From positions 27,326,420 through 27,390,419 of the forward strand of contig OX940865.1 of the NCBI GenBank assembly GCA_954871525.1: DNA of 64,000 nucleotides, written 5' to 3'. A model generated the notes under the pieces. The model had not been told where the DNA came from. It did not search any database and saw nothing but the letters and a program-made list of their open reading frames with translations. Every line of letters starts with the position of its first letter. Position 1 is the stretch's first letter. Positions 14,002 to 24,669 of this stretch are shown here, in pieces. This stretch comes from Parietaria judaica. Its lineage: Eukaryota; Streptophyta; Magnoliopsida; Rosales; Urticaceae. The position numbers were made by a program, and so were the translations under genes.

Positions 14002-15640
14002 CTTGAACTAATCTTTATTACATTTATGACATCATATTATAATAGTTTTCAAAACTCTTATTAACATTTTCTTAATAGACAGGACTGTCTTTTACCACAT
14101 CAATACTTCTTTCTTCACAAATTCACAATTAAACTTATATGTCGTTGCTATTATCTTTTTAATATTAAGTGTCGTTTACATGCTCTTTCCTAATGCCGTT
14201 TATATTTAATTGTCGTTTTATAAGTTTGTCGCTGTACAACCTTGGCAATGCCTTTTTTTTTTTTTTTCATTATATTGAAATGTATTCAAACTTACGAAAA
14301 TTAAGTATATATTTTCTCAAAAGCGTACCATCAAAACCCATTTATGAATCGTAAGCTCGTGAAATTCAGAAAATATATCCAAATCCAAGCACTTAGATTT
14401 CAAAAATAATAATAAAAAAACTAAAAAATAAAGATACTTCTTCACCTAGAAAATAAAACTATATTAATTGTACCAGGTCAGTACACAGTACATAAATTTA
14501 TACATACTTTTCGAGTAACCAATTAAAACTTGTTTGGAAACATTAGTGATTTTTTCCTTGATAACACGTAAGATAGCAATATACCAATATATATATATAT
14601 AATATTATATATAAGATATTATAAAGAAATGTATCTCATGTACCACTAAGGCAATAATACATTTTACTTGGTCTAGTGATAAATCCACTATAATAAGACT
14701 TTTTTGAGGTTTTGAGTTCATACTCTTGAGATGCGGAAATTACGTAATTATGTAATATTAGTCGATAGTGCATGCGGTCAATAGTGCCGGTTGTTTTTAC
14801 CGTGATAAATATCTTGTAATGTGAGTACATGTAATCTTGGTCGATAGTGTCACTCAATTAATTTTTTTTATCATGCTCAATAAATTATAGAGTCGCTCCA
14901 AATTCTATTATTTATACATATTTTAGTTATATACGTACATATATATAATTGTATGTATTTCTAACATGTAAACGCTTAAACATTGGATACTCAACTCCAA
15001 TCCTGAGCGACTATCTGTCTTTATTAAGTGCGCTCGTCACTCACCATAAATTATAATTCAGCAGAATTAAAAATAACTGTAAATAAAATCTTATTGTAAT
15101 GCTCTTATATATCCTAGCATACTCGATCTTCATTCTATTCATGTATTTATTAAACTGATACTTATAGTCACCTAAGATTTTGTTTCTTTTCTTTTCATTT
15201 TATCCATATTGTAATATTGATAATTATTGCTAGTGTATAATGATATCACTTACTTTAATAATCAAGCTATTATATAACATCACTTACTGCTTAACATTAC
15301 TATTTTTATTTTATTTTTAAATCAAACTTAACATTACTATTTATTACCAATTTTTGTTGCTAATTCAACTTCATAGTGAACACAAACAGATTAATAAGAC
15401 AAGAGTAGTACTGACATTATTTGAAAGGGTATTCTCAAATGTTTTTTTTTTAATAAACAAAAACAAACTTCGTTAAACTTTCGAGTCCCCCAAATAAGTG
15501 CGGTCCGGAAAAGAAAAGAAGCAAATGTTTAACATTTGACAGAACATACTCCAATCAAATAATATTTTGTCTAGATTTAATTACAAATTTAACAAGAGAG
15601 CGCGTGATTTTATTATAACTTTTCAGATGAAAATAAAAAA

Positions 15641-15700
15641 TATAGCTTCAATCCTAGTAGGCAGTAGCAATATAGCTTCAATCCTAGTAGGCAGTAGCTA
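15641..15700. repeat. 30-bp tandem duplication
   Basis: Two adjacent copies of a 30-base unit (TATAGCTTCAATCCTAGTAG plus GCAGTAGC and two further bases) with almost no divergence. It repeats NIASILVGSS in an incidental ORF, which I do not regard as a gene. Confidence 0.9.
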
Positions 15701-16023
15701 TTCAATGGGTATTCTCAATTGTTCGATAGTGAAATTGAGTCCATTAATAGCATATTTCATCAAATTCTAGATTTAATTTTCTCGCCAGTTACTAGTGAAA
15801 ATGAGGAATCTACATACATTTAAGCTTTCGCAAGTTTTTTTTTTTTTTTTTTTAAATAAGATATATTTGCAGTATTACAACATGATTTTTGTAGTGGATT
15901 TAAGTTTAACACTAGGCCAAGTAAATTTAATTAGCAAGGAAACACGAACTTGTAAGATAGAAACGAAAAACTCTAAATTTCATTGGCAATGACTCTACAA
16001 AGGATGTTATGGTCACGTGGATT

Positions 16024-16029
<6 letters not shown>

Positions 16030-16082
<53 letters not shown>
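16030..16082. repeat. (TTA)n microsatellite
   Basis: Roughly 17 uninterrupted TTA/TAT units, about 400 bp upstream of the P450 start codon. Confidence 0.95.
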
Positions 16083-16477
16083 CGCAACAATTTACTACGA
16101 GCACATATCGATGAAATTTACCTCTATTATATCACATAATATCGAGATAGTGATATAATATTATCAACTACACTATATAGTTTATTTAAAGTTTAAACAT
16201 ATGGGCGAATTATTGAACGATCAGTCGTGACCGTGGAACAAATAAATTACTATTTCTTCCATAGTGGTGTCTTGTCACATTGGCATATATTTATATATAA
16301 CCACATACATATATATTTCTACTATCATAAAAACACATAAGATTATCCGAGTAAAAAACCAACGTGAAACATGAGGAATCACTTTAGCTTCATCAATGTG
16401 TGTGTGTGTGTGTATATGTAACCACCAAATTCTTGTGAAGATCCAACAAAACACAAAGAAAAGGTTTTGCCCTAAAT

Positions 16478-19258
16478 ATGGATTCATCATCACCTCTTTC
16501 ATGGAGTGTCTTCATGATCCTCATCCCTCTCTTCACTCTCACATGCACATTTCTCTTCAGAATACTCTCCTCTCTTCTCTCTAAACCAAAAACAAAAATT
16601 CCGATAGTACTCCCACCGGGTCCGAAACCATGGCCGGTCATCGGAAACCTAAACCTAATTGGCCCTCTTCCCCACCAGTCCCTCCACGAGCTTTCCCAGC
16701 GGTACGGCCCAATAATGCAGCTTCGGTTCGGGTCGTTCCCGGTTATTATCGCTTCCTCCACCGAGGCGGCAAGGCTCTTTCTCCTAACGCACGATAATGT
16801 CTTCGCGTCCAGGCCCAAAACCGCTGCTGGGAAGCTCACGACGTACAACTACTCCAACATCACGTGGGCCCCGTACGGCCCTTATTGGCGCCAGGGACGG
16901 AAGATATACCTCAACGAGCTCTTTAGCGCGCGGAGGCTCGGGGAATGCGAGCACGTCCGTGTCGAGGAGTCACGCGCGTTCATGTCGAGGCTCTTCGTGC
17001 GCTCGGGCGAGAAGGTGGCGCTGAAGGAGCAGCTATCGCGCGTCACGCTCAGCGTCATCAGCAGGATAGTGCTGGGGAAGAAGTACTTCACCGTCGATGA
17101 CGAGGTGGAAGAGATAGACGTCGACGGGTCAAAAATGGTTAGATCTGGAATTTAGCCTGATAAATTATCATGTTCATTTTTTTTAATTATTGACAAAAAA
17201 TAATTCAAAACCGGAACCGTACCCGAACCCACAGCGGAAGAAAATTGAGAAAAGTAGGTAGTTTTTCCGCTAAACTTACACAAATTAATCAGAAGACCAA
17301 AGACCTTAAATATAATCTATCTTTAGGCATTCTAGTTTTGCTATGAACAAAACTTGAAATTACCCTTTAACTTTCTACATAAAAGCCAACACTAATTACT
17401 GTAAAATACATAATACAAGTACTTTTTTTCTTCTTCTCCCTTTTAAGTATATTCTTAATCTTAATTTTTTATTTATTTAATGGAATTGAATCTTGTATTT
17501 CGAAATATGAATTCTAAATAGCTTTAGCTAGTCTTATTGGCGTAATTCAACAACCTCATAAATCAATTAAGACGATCGATCAAGGCCGACACCAAAACAT
17601 AAAAAATTATATATAAAATTTCTCTACAAAGTATGTCACATTGTATTACATCTTAATAAAAAGACATCGTATTATTGGATTGAACCTTAACACTGACAAC
17701 TAAATACATAATACTAACATCGAACCCCGCCCAACAGCTGAAGCTCGAGGAGTTTCAGGAGATGTTGGACGAGCTGTTTCTGCTCAACGGGGTTTTGAAC
17801 ATCGGGGACTGGATTCCGTGGCTAGGCTTTCTTGATTTGCAGGGATACGAGAAGAGGATGAAGGTTTTGAAGAAGCGGTTTGACCGGTTTCACGACCATG
17901 TTCTCCGCGAGCACAAGGCCAAGAGAAAAGGAGGCGATGGGGCTAAAGACATGGTTGATTTGCTCTTGGATTTGGCTGATGATCCGGATCTCGAAGTCAA
18001 GCTTAGTTACGATAGTGTTAAGGGATTCACTCAGGTAAGTAAAGCGCGGTAATTAATTAATGTGGTACATATGTTCGGAAATCTAAGTTCTATAATGTTT
18101 TGTCTAAAAAATGAAGCCAAAGTTCTAGCTATATTTTTTAGAAGAAAAAAAAAATAGAAAATTTATGACGGTAGTTATTTTATTATAACATATTACATAT
18201 GTATATATCTATATATTTTTATATCAAAGTAAGTGATTGAACTAACATTTTTTTAAAATGAAAAATTAATATAAGAACACTGTATATCTACCTATACAAA
18301 GAAAAAAAATAAGTTAAAAAATTCATTGAAATTTATTTTGAATCATTGAACAATTTTTATACCTTCTTGATTTTTCAGTTTATTCAATAAGAAAATGTAT
18401 TTTTATAACTACTTACTGACTATCCCTTATATACATCTAATTGAATTACATTCTAGTTAAATTATTAATTCTTTTATTCCCATTTGAGGCACCTTTTTTT
18501 TTTTTTAATCTTTTAAATAGGATTTCTTATTGGCTTAAGCCTCTGATTATTAACACAATATTTTAACTTGTAAAAAGATATATGTTATATATGTATATCT
18601 ATATATGTGTGTGTGGGGGGGTTATGTATGTACCCTTAACCAATTATATATAGATATACTATAATTGCTCTTATATTCCCGATGAATTATTTTATCATGC
18701 TGTAAAACAGTAAAAGTATCGATCAAATTATTGCAAGAAATAAAAAGAATAAAGACACAAATATATATATGTATATTAATTATATATATATATTAATTAT
18801 AATTTATATGTGTGTGTTTCCTCTTTTTTTCTCCTTACCTTTTCGCTTATTAATTTCAATGGTGATGGACCCACTCTTTTGTCCATTTAAAGTTATAATG
18901 ATAGAAATAGGTAGACAGAAATTCTTGAGGTTACTATTTTAATAATAAAGGTTTTTTTTTTGTTAGTCAATGAGTAATATTTTAATTATCCATTATGCTG
19001 GTTTTTATTTATTGCTTTGTTTTGTGATGTCATACGATATATTATATGAAATTATGAATAATCTGTATATCCTGGTTCTCTCTTATATGTATAATATTAT
19101 ATATATATATATATATATATTCTTTCAAGATAAATAAAAATGACAAGAATTGCCATATAAATTTTAATAGATTAACGTATTTAAATGATTTGTTATAACC
19201 TAGCTATTCTAAACCATCTAGATCTAGTAATCTAATTTGAACTTTTTTCATACGATCG

Positions 19259-19298
<40 letters not shown>

Positions 19299-20039
19299 GA
19301 CCCGAATAGATAAATATTTAGTCAAAAGAAAAACGCAAGAAGATTCAAATCTTAAACCAGATTGTAACTAACAATTTTCACCGCGGCACAGGACTTAATA
19401 GCCGGAGGCACTGACACGTCAGCGACGACGGTCGAGTGGGCGATGTCGGAGCTCATGAAACAGCCGCACTTGATCGAGAAAGCCACCGCCGAGCTCGACA
19501 AAGTCGTCGGAAAAAACCGCTGGGTTTCGGAAAACGACATCCCTAAGCTTCCCTTCCTCGACGCGATAATCAAAGAGGCCATGCGCAAGCACCCGGCGGC
19601 AACGCTCCTCGCGCCTCACCTGGCCCTACACGACTGCCACGTAGGCCGGTTCCACGTCAGCAAGGGGACACGTGTCTTTATCAACACGTGGAGCATCGGG
19701 CGGGACCCGTCCTTGTGGGACCGGCCCGAGGAGTTTAGGCCGGAGAGGTTCTTGGAAGACCACAAAGAGGTCAGTGTGAGGGGTCAGAGCTTCGAGCTGC
19801 TTCCGTTCGGGTCGGGTAGGAGAATGTGCCCGGGTTTTAACCTCGGGCTGAAAATGATAAGCTCCATGATGGCCAACTTGTTACATGGGTTTACATGGAA
19901 GTTGCCGGAGGGTTCGAGGCCCGAGGATATGGATATGGACGAGCTTTACGGGTTGGTTACGACCCGGAAAAACCCGCTAGTCGTGATTATGGAGCCCCGA
20001 CTTCCGACCAATCTTTACGAATCAATTGTAATCAAGTAA
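16478..20039 (+). CDS. Cytochrome P450, CYP71 clan, CYP92-like
   Basis: A microsomal haem mono-oxygenase, 534 residues, in three exons: 16478-17137, 17738-18034 and 19392-20039, all phase 0. The N-terminus is a hydrophobic ER anchor followed by the proline hinge LPPGPKPWPVIGNLN. Family landmarks are the C-helix WRQGRK, the I-helix oxygen-binding groove AGGTDTSATT at the start of exon 3, the K-helix ExxR (EAMR), the PERF-type FRPERF, and the haem loop FGSGRRMCPG with the Cys ligand. The sequence around PKTAAGKLTTYNYSNITWAP and the C-terminal KNPLVVIMEPRLP resembles the CYP92 family, which includes terpenoid and phenolic oxidases. The substrate cannot be read from sequence. An extra intron at 17138-17737 separates exons 1 and 2; many CYP71-clan genes have only one intron. 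All catalytic motifs are intact. Confidence 0.93.
19260..19295. repeat. (TA)n in the second P450 intron
   Basis: About 17 TA units within the 1.36-kb intron 18035-19391; another shorter TA run lies near 19099-19120. Confidence 0.93.
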
Positions 20040-20337
20040 TTTAATTAGTTCATGAATTTACATATATGAATAAATATGAATGAGTTGTATGGTGATACTA
20101 AAGTAATTTGATGCTTTAGTTTGTGTAATACTAATAAGACTCTGTAAGAAGAAGAGCGTTCGATTACTTTTCGAAAAACAATTTTCTATTTTATTTCAAA
20201 AAATAAAAAAAATAGAAAGAGTATCTTAGGCTGACGTGGCAAGAGTGAGTCACGCACAACACATATGCTTAGAACAGAGTTAATAGCTCTATTCTGTATT
20301 CGGACCATTCTTTCCCTCCAAGGTCTTTGTGTTTCGT

Positions 20338-20943
20338 TCACTCTCGCTTTCTCTGATCTGCTCCCTGCAACCAAACCCTAACGAAGCTCGACCACTCACT
20401 CTCGGTATGGCATTGTTCGTTCCAGTTTCCTCTTTCCAATTCCATAATGTTACTCGGAATTTTTTGCTCACGATTTTCTCGAGAATTTTGATTTTCTTGC
20501 TGCATTTCAATGGCGTTTTTGTTGTGTCCGATTGTGGTCGCGTGAACGAAAACGATGTGCTTACTGTGACATTTGTGTGTGCCTTCGTCTTCCCGAGGTA
20601 TGCCTTCGGCTTTGGGTTCGGCTTCGACGTTTGCAACGAGTGTTAGCAAACCGATGACCACTAGCGTAGTTGGAAACAATAAGAACAATGGGCTGACCAA
20701 CCATTCCAAGGCCACCATCCTCATGACCAACTCCAAAAACATCGAGAACGCGATCATAAAATATATTAGAAGACAAACCATAACCTTTTTCAGCACAAGA
20801 GTCTTGAAGCGTGTAGCCCATTTTCTGGAAGTCCAACTTCCTAGGTTCCGGTAAGAAATGTCGAACCCTAAGTCCAAGCGTTCAAACACTTGGAGGATTG
20901 ACAAAGTGCTTGCTTCTTCGTTGTTGTTGTGCCCTTTGAACAC
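20338..20943 (-). other. Unidentified minus-strand reading frame with two hydrophobic segments
   Basis: A 201-codon open frame runs without stops. The middle (about 20640-20800) encodes two hydrophobic stretches (KVMVCLLIYFMIAFSMFLEL and LVSPLFLLFPTTLVVIGLLT) flanked by polar sequence rich in Asn, Glu and Arg. I do not recognise the family. The other strand carries a pyrimidine-rich stretch at 20330-20404 with an AACCCTAACG word and a donor-like GTATGG, which looks like a plus-strand 5' UTR, so the direction of transcription is uncertain. The frame is cut at its N-terminal side by the MITE at 20966. It may be a gene relic, a captured fragment or chance. Confidence 0.25.
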
Positions 20944-20965
20944 CTCGTGTAGAAGTGGTTGCAGA

Positions 20966-21368
20966 CAGGGCCGACCTAACTCTTTTTGGGGCCTTGAGCG
21001 AATTATTAATATAATACTTTTTTGGGGAATGTAATACGGTATTGCAGGAGCTACACGATACTGAAAGAGCGATGCAATGACGAAGACCTAATAATATGTA
21101 GGGCATTGAATATTCGATATTGCAAGAAATGCAATAATTTATGAACATTTATGGCTCATTTGTTTTAGTACGTTATTGCATGAACTATGGTAACTAAAAG
21201 AATTTACTCAAGCTATAAATCTATAACGATATTGCAGGAGCTACGGCACAAAGTAATGTTTAAGGCTTTAATTATTTATATGTATTAATAAACTACTCTA
21301 AAGTTGGCTTATTATTAACCTGGGCCTTGGGCGACTGCCCAACTTGCTCATAGGTTGGGCCGGCCCTG
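20966..21368. mobile_element. Non-autonomous hAT-type element (MITE), 403 bp
   Basis: The left end is CAGGGCCGACC and the right end GGCCGGCCCTG, imperfect inverted repeats. They are flanked by a perfect 8-bp target duplication GTTGCAGA at 20958-20965 and 21369-21376. An 8-bp duplication with C/TAGGG ends is characteristic of hAT transposons. The interior is AT-rich, has no transposase frame, and carries several near-copies of the phrase ATATTGCAGGAGCTAC. Confidence 0.88.
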
Positions 21369-21437
21369 GTTGCAGAGGCGGTGGGCATAAAACGTGGTTA
21401 GTGTCCCTAGTGGTCAATCACTTGAAGGATTGAAAAT

Positions 21438-21439
<2 letters not shown>

Positions 21440-21480
<41 letters not shown>
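21440..21480. repeat. (TA)n microsatellite
   Basis: About 20 uninterrupted TA units, the longest in the window, just to the right of the hAT MITE. Confidence 0.95.
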
Positions 21481-21484
<4 letters not shown>

Positions 21485-21599
21485 AAATAGAAAGGGTACG
21501 CATCTATTAACCTATGTATACATTTTATAAAAAGAGGGCTTTATCCACATCTCTTCGGTAAAACAAGACATAATTGTATATAATAAAACACATTTGTAA

Positions 21600-21870
21600 C
21601 TCAAGTATGTAGGTGAAATATATAATACTAAGTCACTTTATTAGTTGAATATGTATGTTAAGTGTGTAATATTAAGTGAATATGTAATATTAGTTGAAGT
21701 GTATAATATTAAGTGAATATGTATATTAAGTGTGTGTATGTTTGGTGAATAGTGAATATGTATGTTAAATGTATAATATTAGTTGAAGTGTATAATACTT
21801 AGTGAATATTAAGTGTGTGTATGTTAGGTGAAGTGAATATGTATATTAAGTGTATAATATTAGTTGAAGT
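21600..21870. repeat. Degenerate AT-rich tandem array
   Basis: The phrases GTGAATATGTAT, TTAAGTGTATAATATTA and GTTGAAGTGTATAATA recur in varying order about 5 to 7 times over 270 bp. It looks like a short minisatellite that has undergone slippage and rearrangement; an exact period cannot be set by eye. Confidence 0.75.
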
Positions 21871-22481
21871 GATCGGAAACCTCAGCGAATTGCCCGCAAA
21901 AATCCTTACACTTTTCCACATTTTTGCCTTCAATTGTTTTCCCAACTTGCCCGCGAAAACCGATCGGCAACCTCGGCGAATTGGAAAACGGCAGAGACAC
22001 GGAAGGGTTTCTTCCGCATACCCTCCAAAAACGACGACCGGGTTTTGCGACATTTAATACCTTGATATAGACTAAATTTTTTATTATTTCGTAATTAAAT
22101 TACTAATTTAGAAAAGAAAAAAATAGTAATATCCGCGTTGTACTTTTCAAACTTCTTAGCGATGTTGCAAACAAAACTAATCATATATATATATATTTAT
22201 ATATATTACCACTTCTAGGCACCAAAAAAAGTTGGTGAAAATCCACTTTTGAATGCGTCTCCAAGCGTTGAAAAATAATTAAATAAATAATATTTGAAGA
22301 ATAAAAACATCGAGAAAAAATCCCTCAATCCGAAAGAGCTAGTTCATATACACTTGACCCAACAAGATGTGACAATTTGATGAAAAGCAAGAATAAAAAA
22401 TATATCTATTTACATTTTCTACAAACCTCTCTCTTTTTCCGAGTGGTTTCGAATATTAGTTCAAATACTCAACCAACGAAA

Positions 22482-24669
22482 TTATTGATCGCTATGTTTG
22501 TATGTCTCCATGGCGCGCAACGGAGAGTTCTGACTGCTCCTCCGAGCGTGTCTCCCTCCATTCTCCGATGACAGTGTCCTTGGTGACCTTGTTCTATGCC
22601 GGGTTTCGCCATTGCTGGTGGAGTTATCTCCGTGACGATGAAGCGAGTGGTTATTGTGGCGGTGAGCCTGTGATCCATTCTCTCTCCGTGCCTCCCTCCT
22701 CTCCACCGCGACTTCAGAACCCACACCCTCCGATGGGACGGTGTAGACGAAGGGTGCGATTGCCTGGTCGTCGTAATCCTTGAGCGGCTCTAGGGTTTCG
22801 ACGACGGTGCTCATGGATGGACGGTGCTTTGGACGGTGACTGAGGCATTGGTAGGCTAAGGCGGCGGCTTTTCTCGCACCGGCATCAGAGTACTGGCCCT
22901 CGAGCCTCGGGTCCATCATTTTGGCCAACTTCCTCGGATCAGTTAGCATCGGCCGTGCGTACTCTGCTAAATTTTGCTCCCTCGTCGGTCGGGTCTTATC
23001 GACGGACCGCCGTCCCGTTAGCAATTCCAACAACACGACTCCAAAGCTGTACACGTCGCTCATTGCCGTTAAGTGACCTGTCATGATGTATTCGGGAGCT
23101 GCGTAGCCTTGCGTGCCCATAACTCGGGTGGAAACGTGCGTTTCATCGCCTTCGGGACCGTCTTTCGCGAGCCCGAAATCAGAGAGTTTTGAAGTGTAAT
23201 CCTGAAAAAGTTGAGAAATAATTATGTTATTATACATCTGACGATCAAAATGGTTCTTTTTATGTACGTCGCGTATTAATTCATATACTCAACCAACTAA
23301 ATTAGTCGACGATTACACTCACCGAATCTAACAAGATGTTTGAGGCTTTGAAATCACGGTATATGACCGGCTTCTCGGCTTCGTGGAGAAACGCAAGACC
23401 TCTGGCCGCTCCGAGAGCAATCTTCATCCGCGTTGACCACGGAAGAGACATAGAATACCCTGCAAAGATCATAAAAATATACATGTATAGTCAGGTTTTG
23501 AGTCTCCTTTTCAGACCATATTTATATATATATATTAAAGCAAAAGGTTGGTGAAGAAGAACGAAACGTACTTCGAAAGAGCTGATTCTCGAGGCTCCCT
23601 CGGGGCATGTACTCGTACACGAGCAATCTCTGGTCTTCTTCGCAGCAATATCCGATCAGTTTTACGAGATGTGGGTGCCTCAGTTGCCCTAGAAATATCA
23701 CTTCCGTCTGAACCAAAAGAAGAATAAATTAGAGTTAATTTTTGTACATACATGTATTAAGGGTCATAACTGTAAATACACTATGGTAGTTTATATATAT
23801 AAATAAATAAATAAATAAAAGGCAGATTCAAATACCGAATTTTTATTAATTATTTATGTGAAAACCGCTTTTACTGAATATATGGAATTTGGTGGCCGTA
23901 AATTTGCATTTTACTGGCATTTATCACTTCATAAAGAATAATAATTTGTGTTATTTTATTATGGAAAGGCTAAATACCATATATTTTTTAATATTTTCAA
24001 GTATATAAAAAAGTATTAATATTCTATTTTAATAGTTGGTAAAATTAAATTTTAAAGCATTTATTCCTTTTAAAAATACGCACAAGTAATACAAACATGA
24101 TCTATACAGCTTGAATGCCGGGACCATGTATTTTTGTCTTTCCGGCTCCGTTTCCGTTTTTCGCAAAAAAAAAAAAAAAAAATCTAGGGATCGGATCGGA
24201 AACTTGCCTAAAAACTGGATTTTGATCCAAAATTTTCAACAATATTATCTATCAAATAAAAATATATAACAGTGAATTAAGAACTCACCAACCACTCACG
24301 GTGCCCTTGCGTGCCGTCCAAGTCAAGGAGCTTCACGGCAACTGGCTGCGCATTCAACCCGGGCCTGAGCTTATCGTCGATGAAGCCCTTGTGGACGGGC
24401 CCGAACCCGCCTTCCCCGATGAAGTTGCTAGACGAGAAGCTCTGCGTGATCACCTTGAGCTCGGCGAGCGTGAAAACATGGAGATTCGACCCGGCGAGCG
24501 ACATCGAGAGATCCTCCGACAGCGTCGTCGAGCTCGGGTCGCTCAAGTCCCAGAGCGAAGCGCGCTGGAACGAGCTCTGCTTGGCCACGGCCACCTTCTT
24601 CGGCTTGGCGAAGTCGGGCTTGTAGCAGCTCATCACCATGGATCTCCACGTGCTCTTCTTCACCGCCAT
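22482..24669 (-). CDS. RIPK: Receptor-like cytoplasmic kinase, subfamily VII, RIPK-like
   Basis: A Ser/Thr kinase of the RLCK-VII/PBL group, 457 residues, in four exons: 24669-24289, 23707-23572, 23459-23323 and 23201-22482, with consistent phases. The start [18 protein letters not shown] is chosen over an upstream in-frame Met because it matches the family N-terminus; the SCYKP cysteine may be palmitoylated. Kinase motifs are the P-loop [11 protein letters not shown], catalytic Lys in [32 protein letters not shown], and the activation segment [15 protein letters not shown]. No transmembrane segment or extracellular domain is present. The last about 70 residues are a basic, His/Arg/Ser-rich low-complexity tail. 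In Arabidopsis RIPK phosphorylates RIN4 in RPM1 immunity and acts in lignification; that role here is inference. Length is close to the Arabidopsis protein (about 460). Confidence 0.9.

Larger units (their letters stand above)
14002..16477. other. Gene-free AT-rich stretch before the P450
   Basis: About 2.5 kb of AT-rich DNA without a supportable gene. It holds a 30-bp tandem duplication at 15641-15700 and a long TTA repeat at 16030-16082. The last 150-200 bases should be the promoter and 5' UTR of the P450 gene and include a (TG)n run at 16397-16412. Confidence 0.6.
21369..22481. other. Intergenic repeat-rich stretch downstream of the RIPK-like gene
   Basis: Contains a long (TA)n tract at 21440-21480, a degenerate tandem array at about 21600-21870, and at 21870-22050 two direct copies of a GATCGG(A/C)AACCTC(A/G)GCGAATTG phrase about 90 bp apart. 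The stretch 22060-22481 should include the 3' UTR of the kinase gene. No coding gene is supported. Confidence 0.55.
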
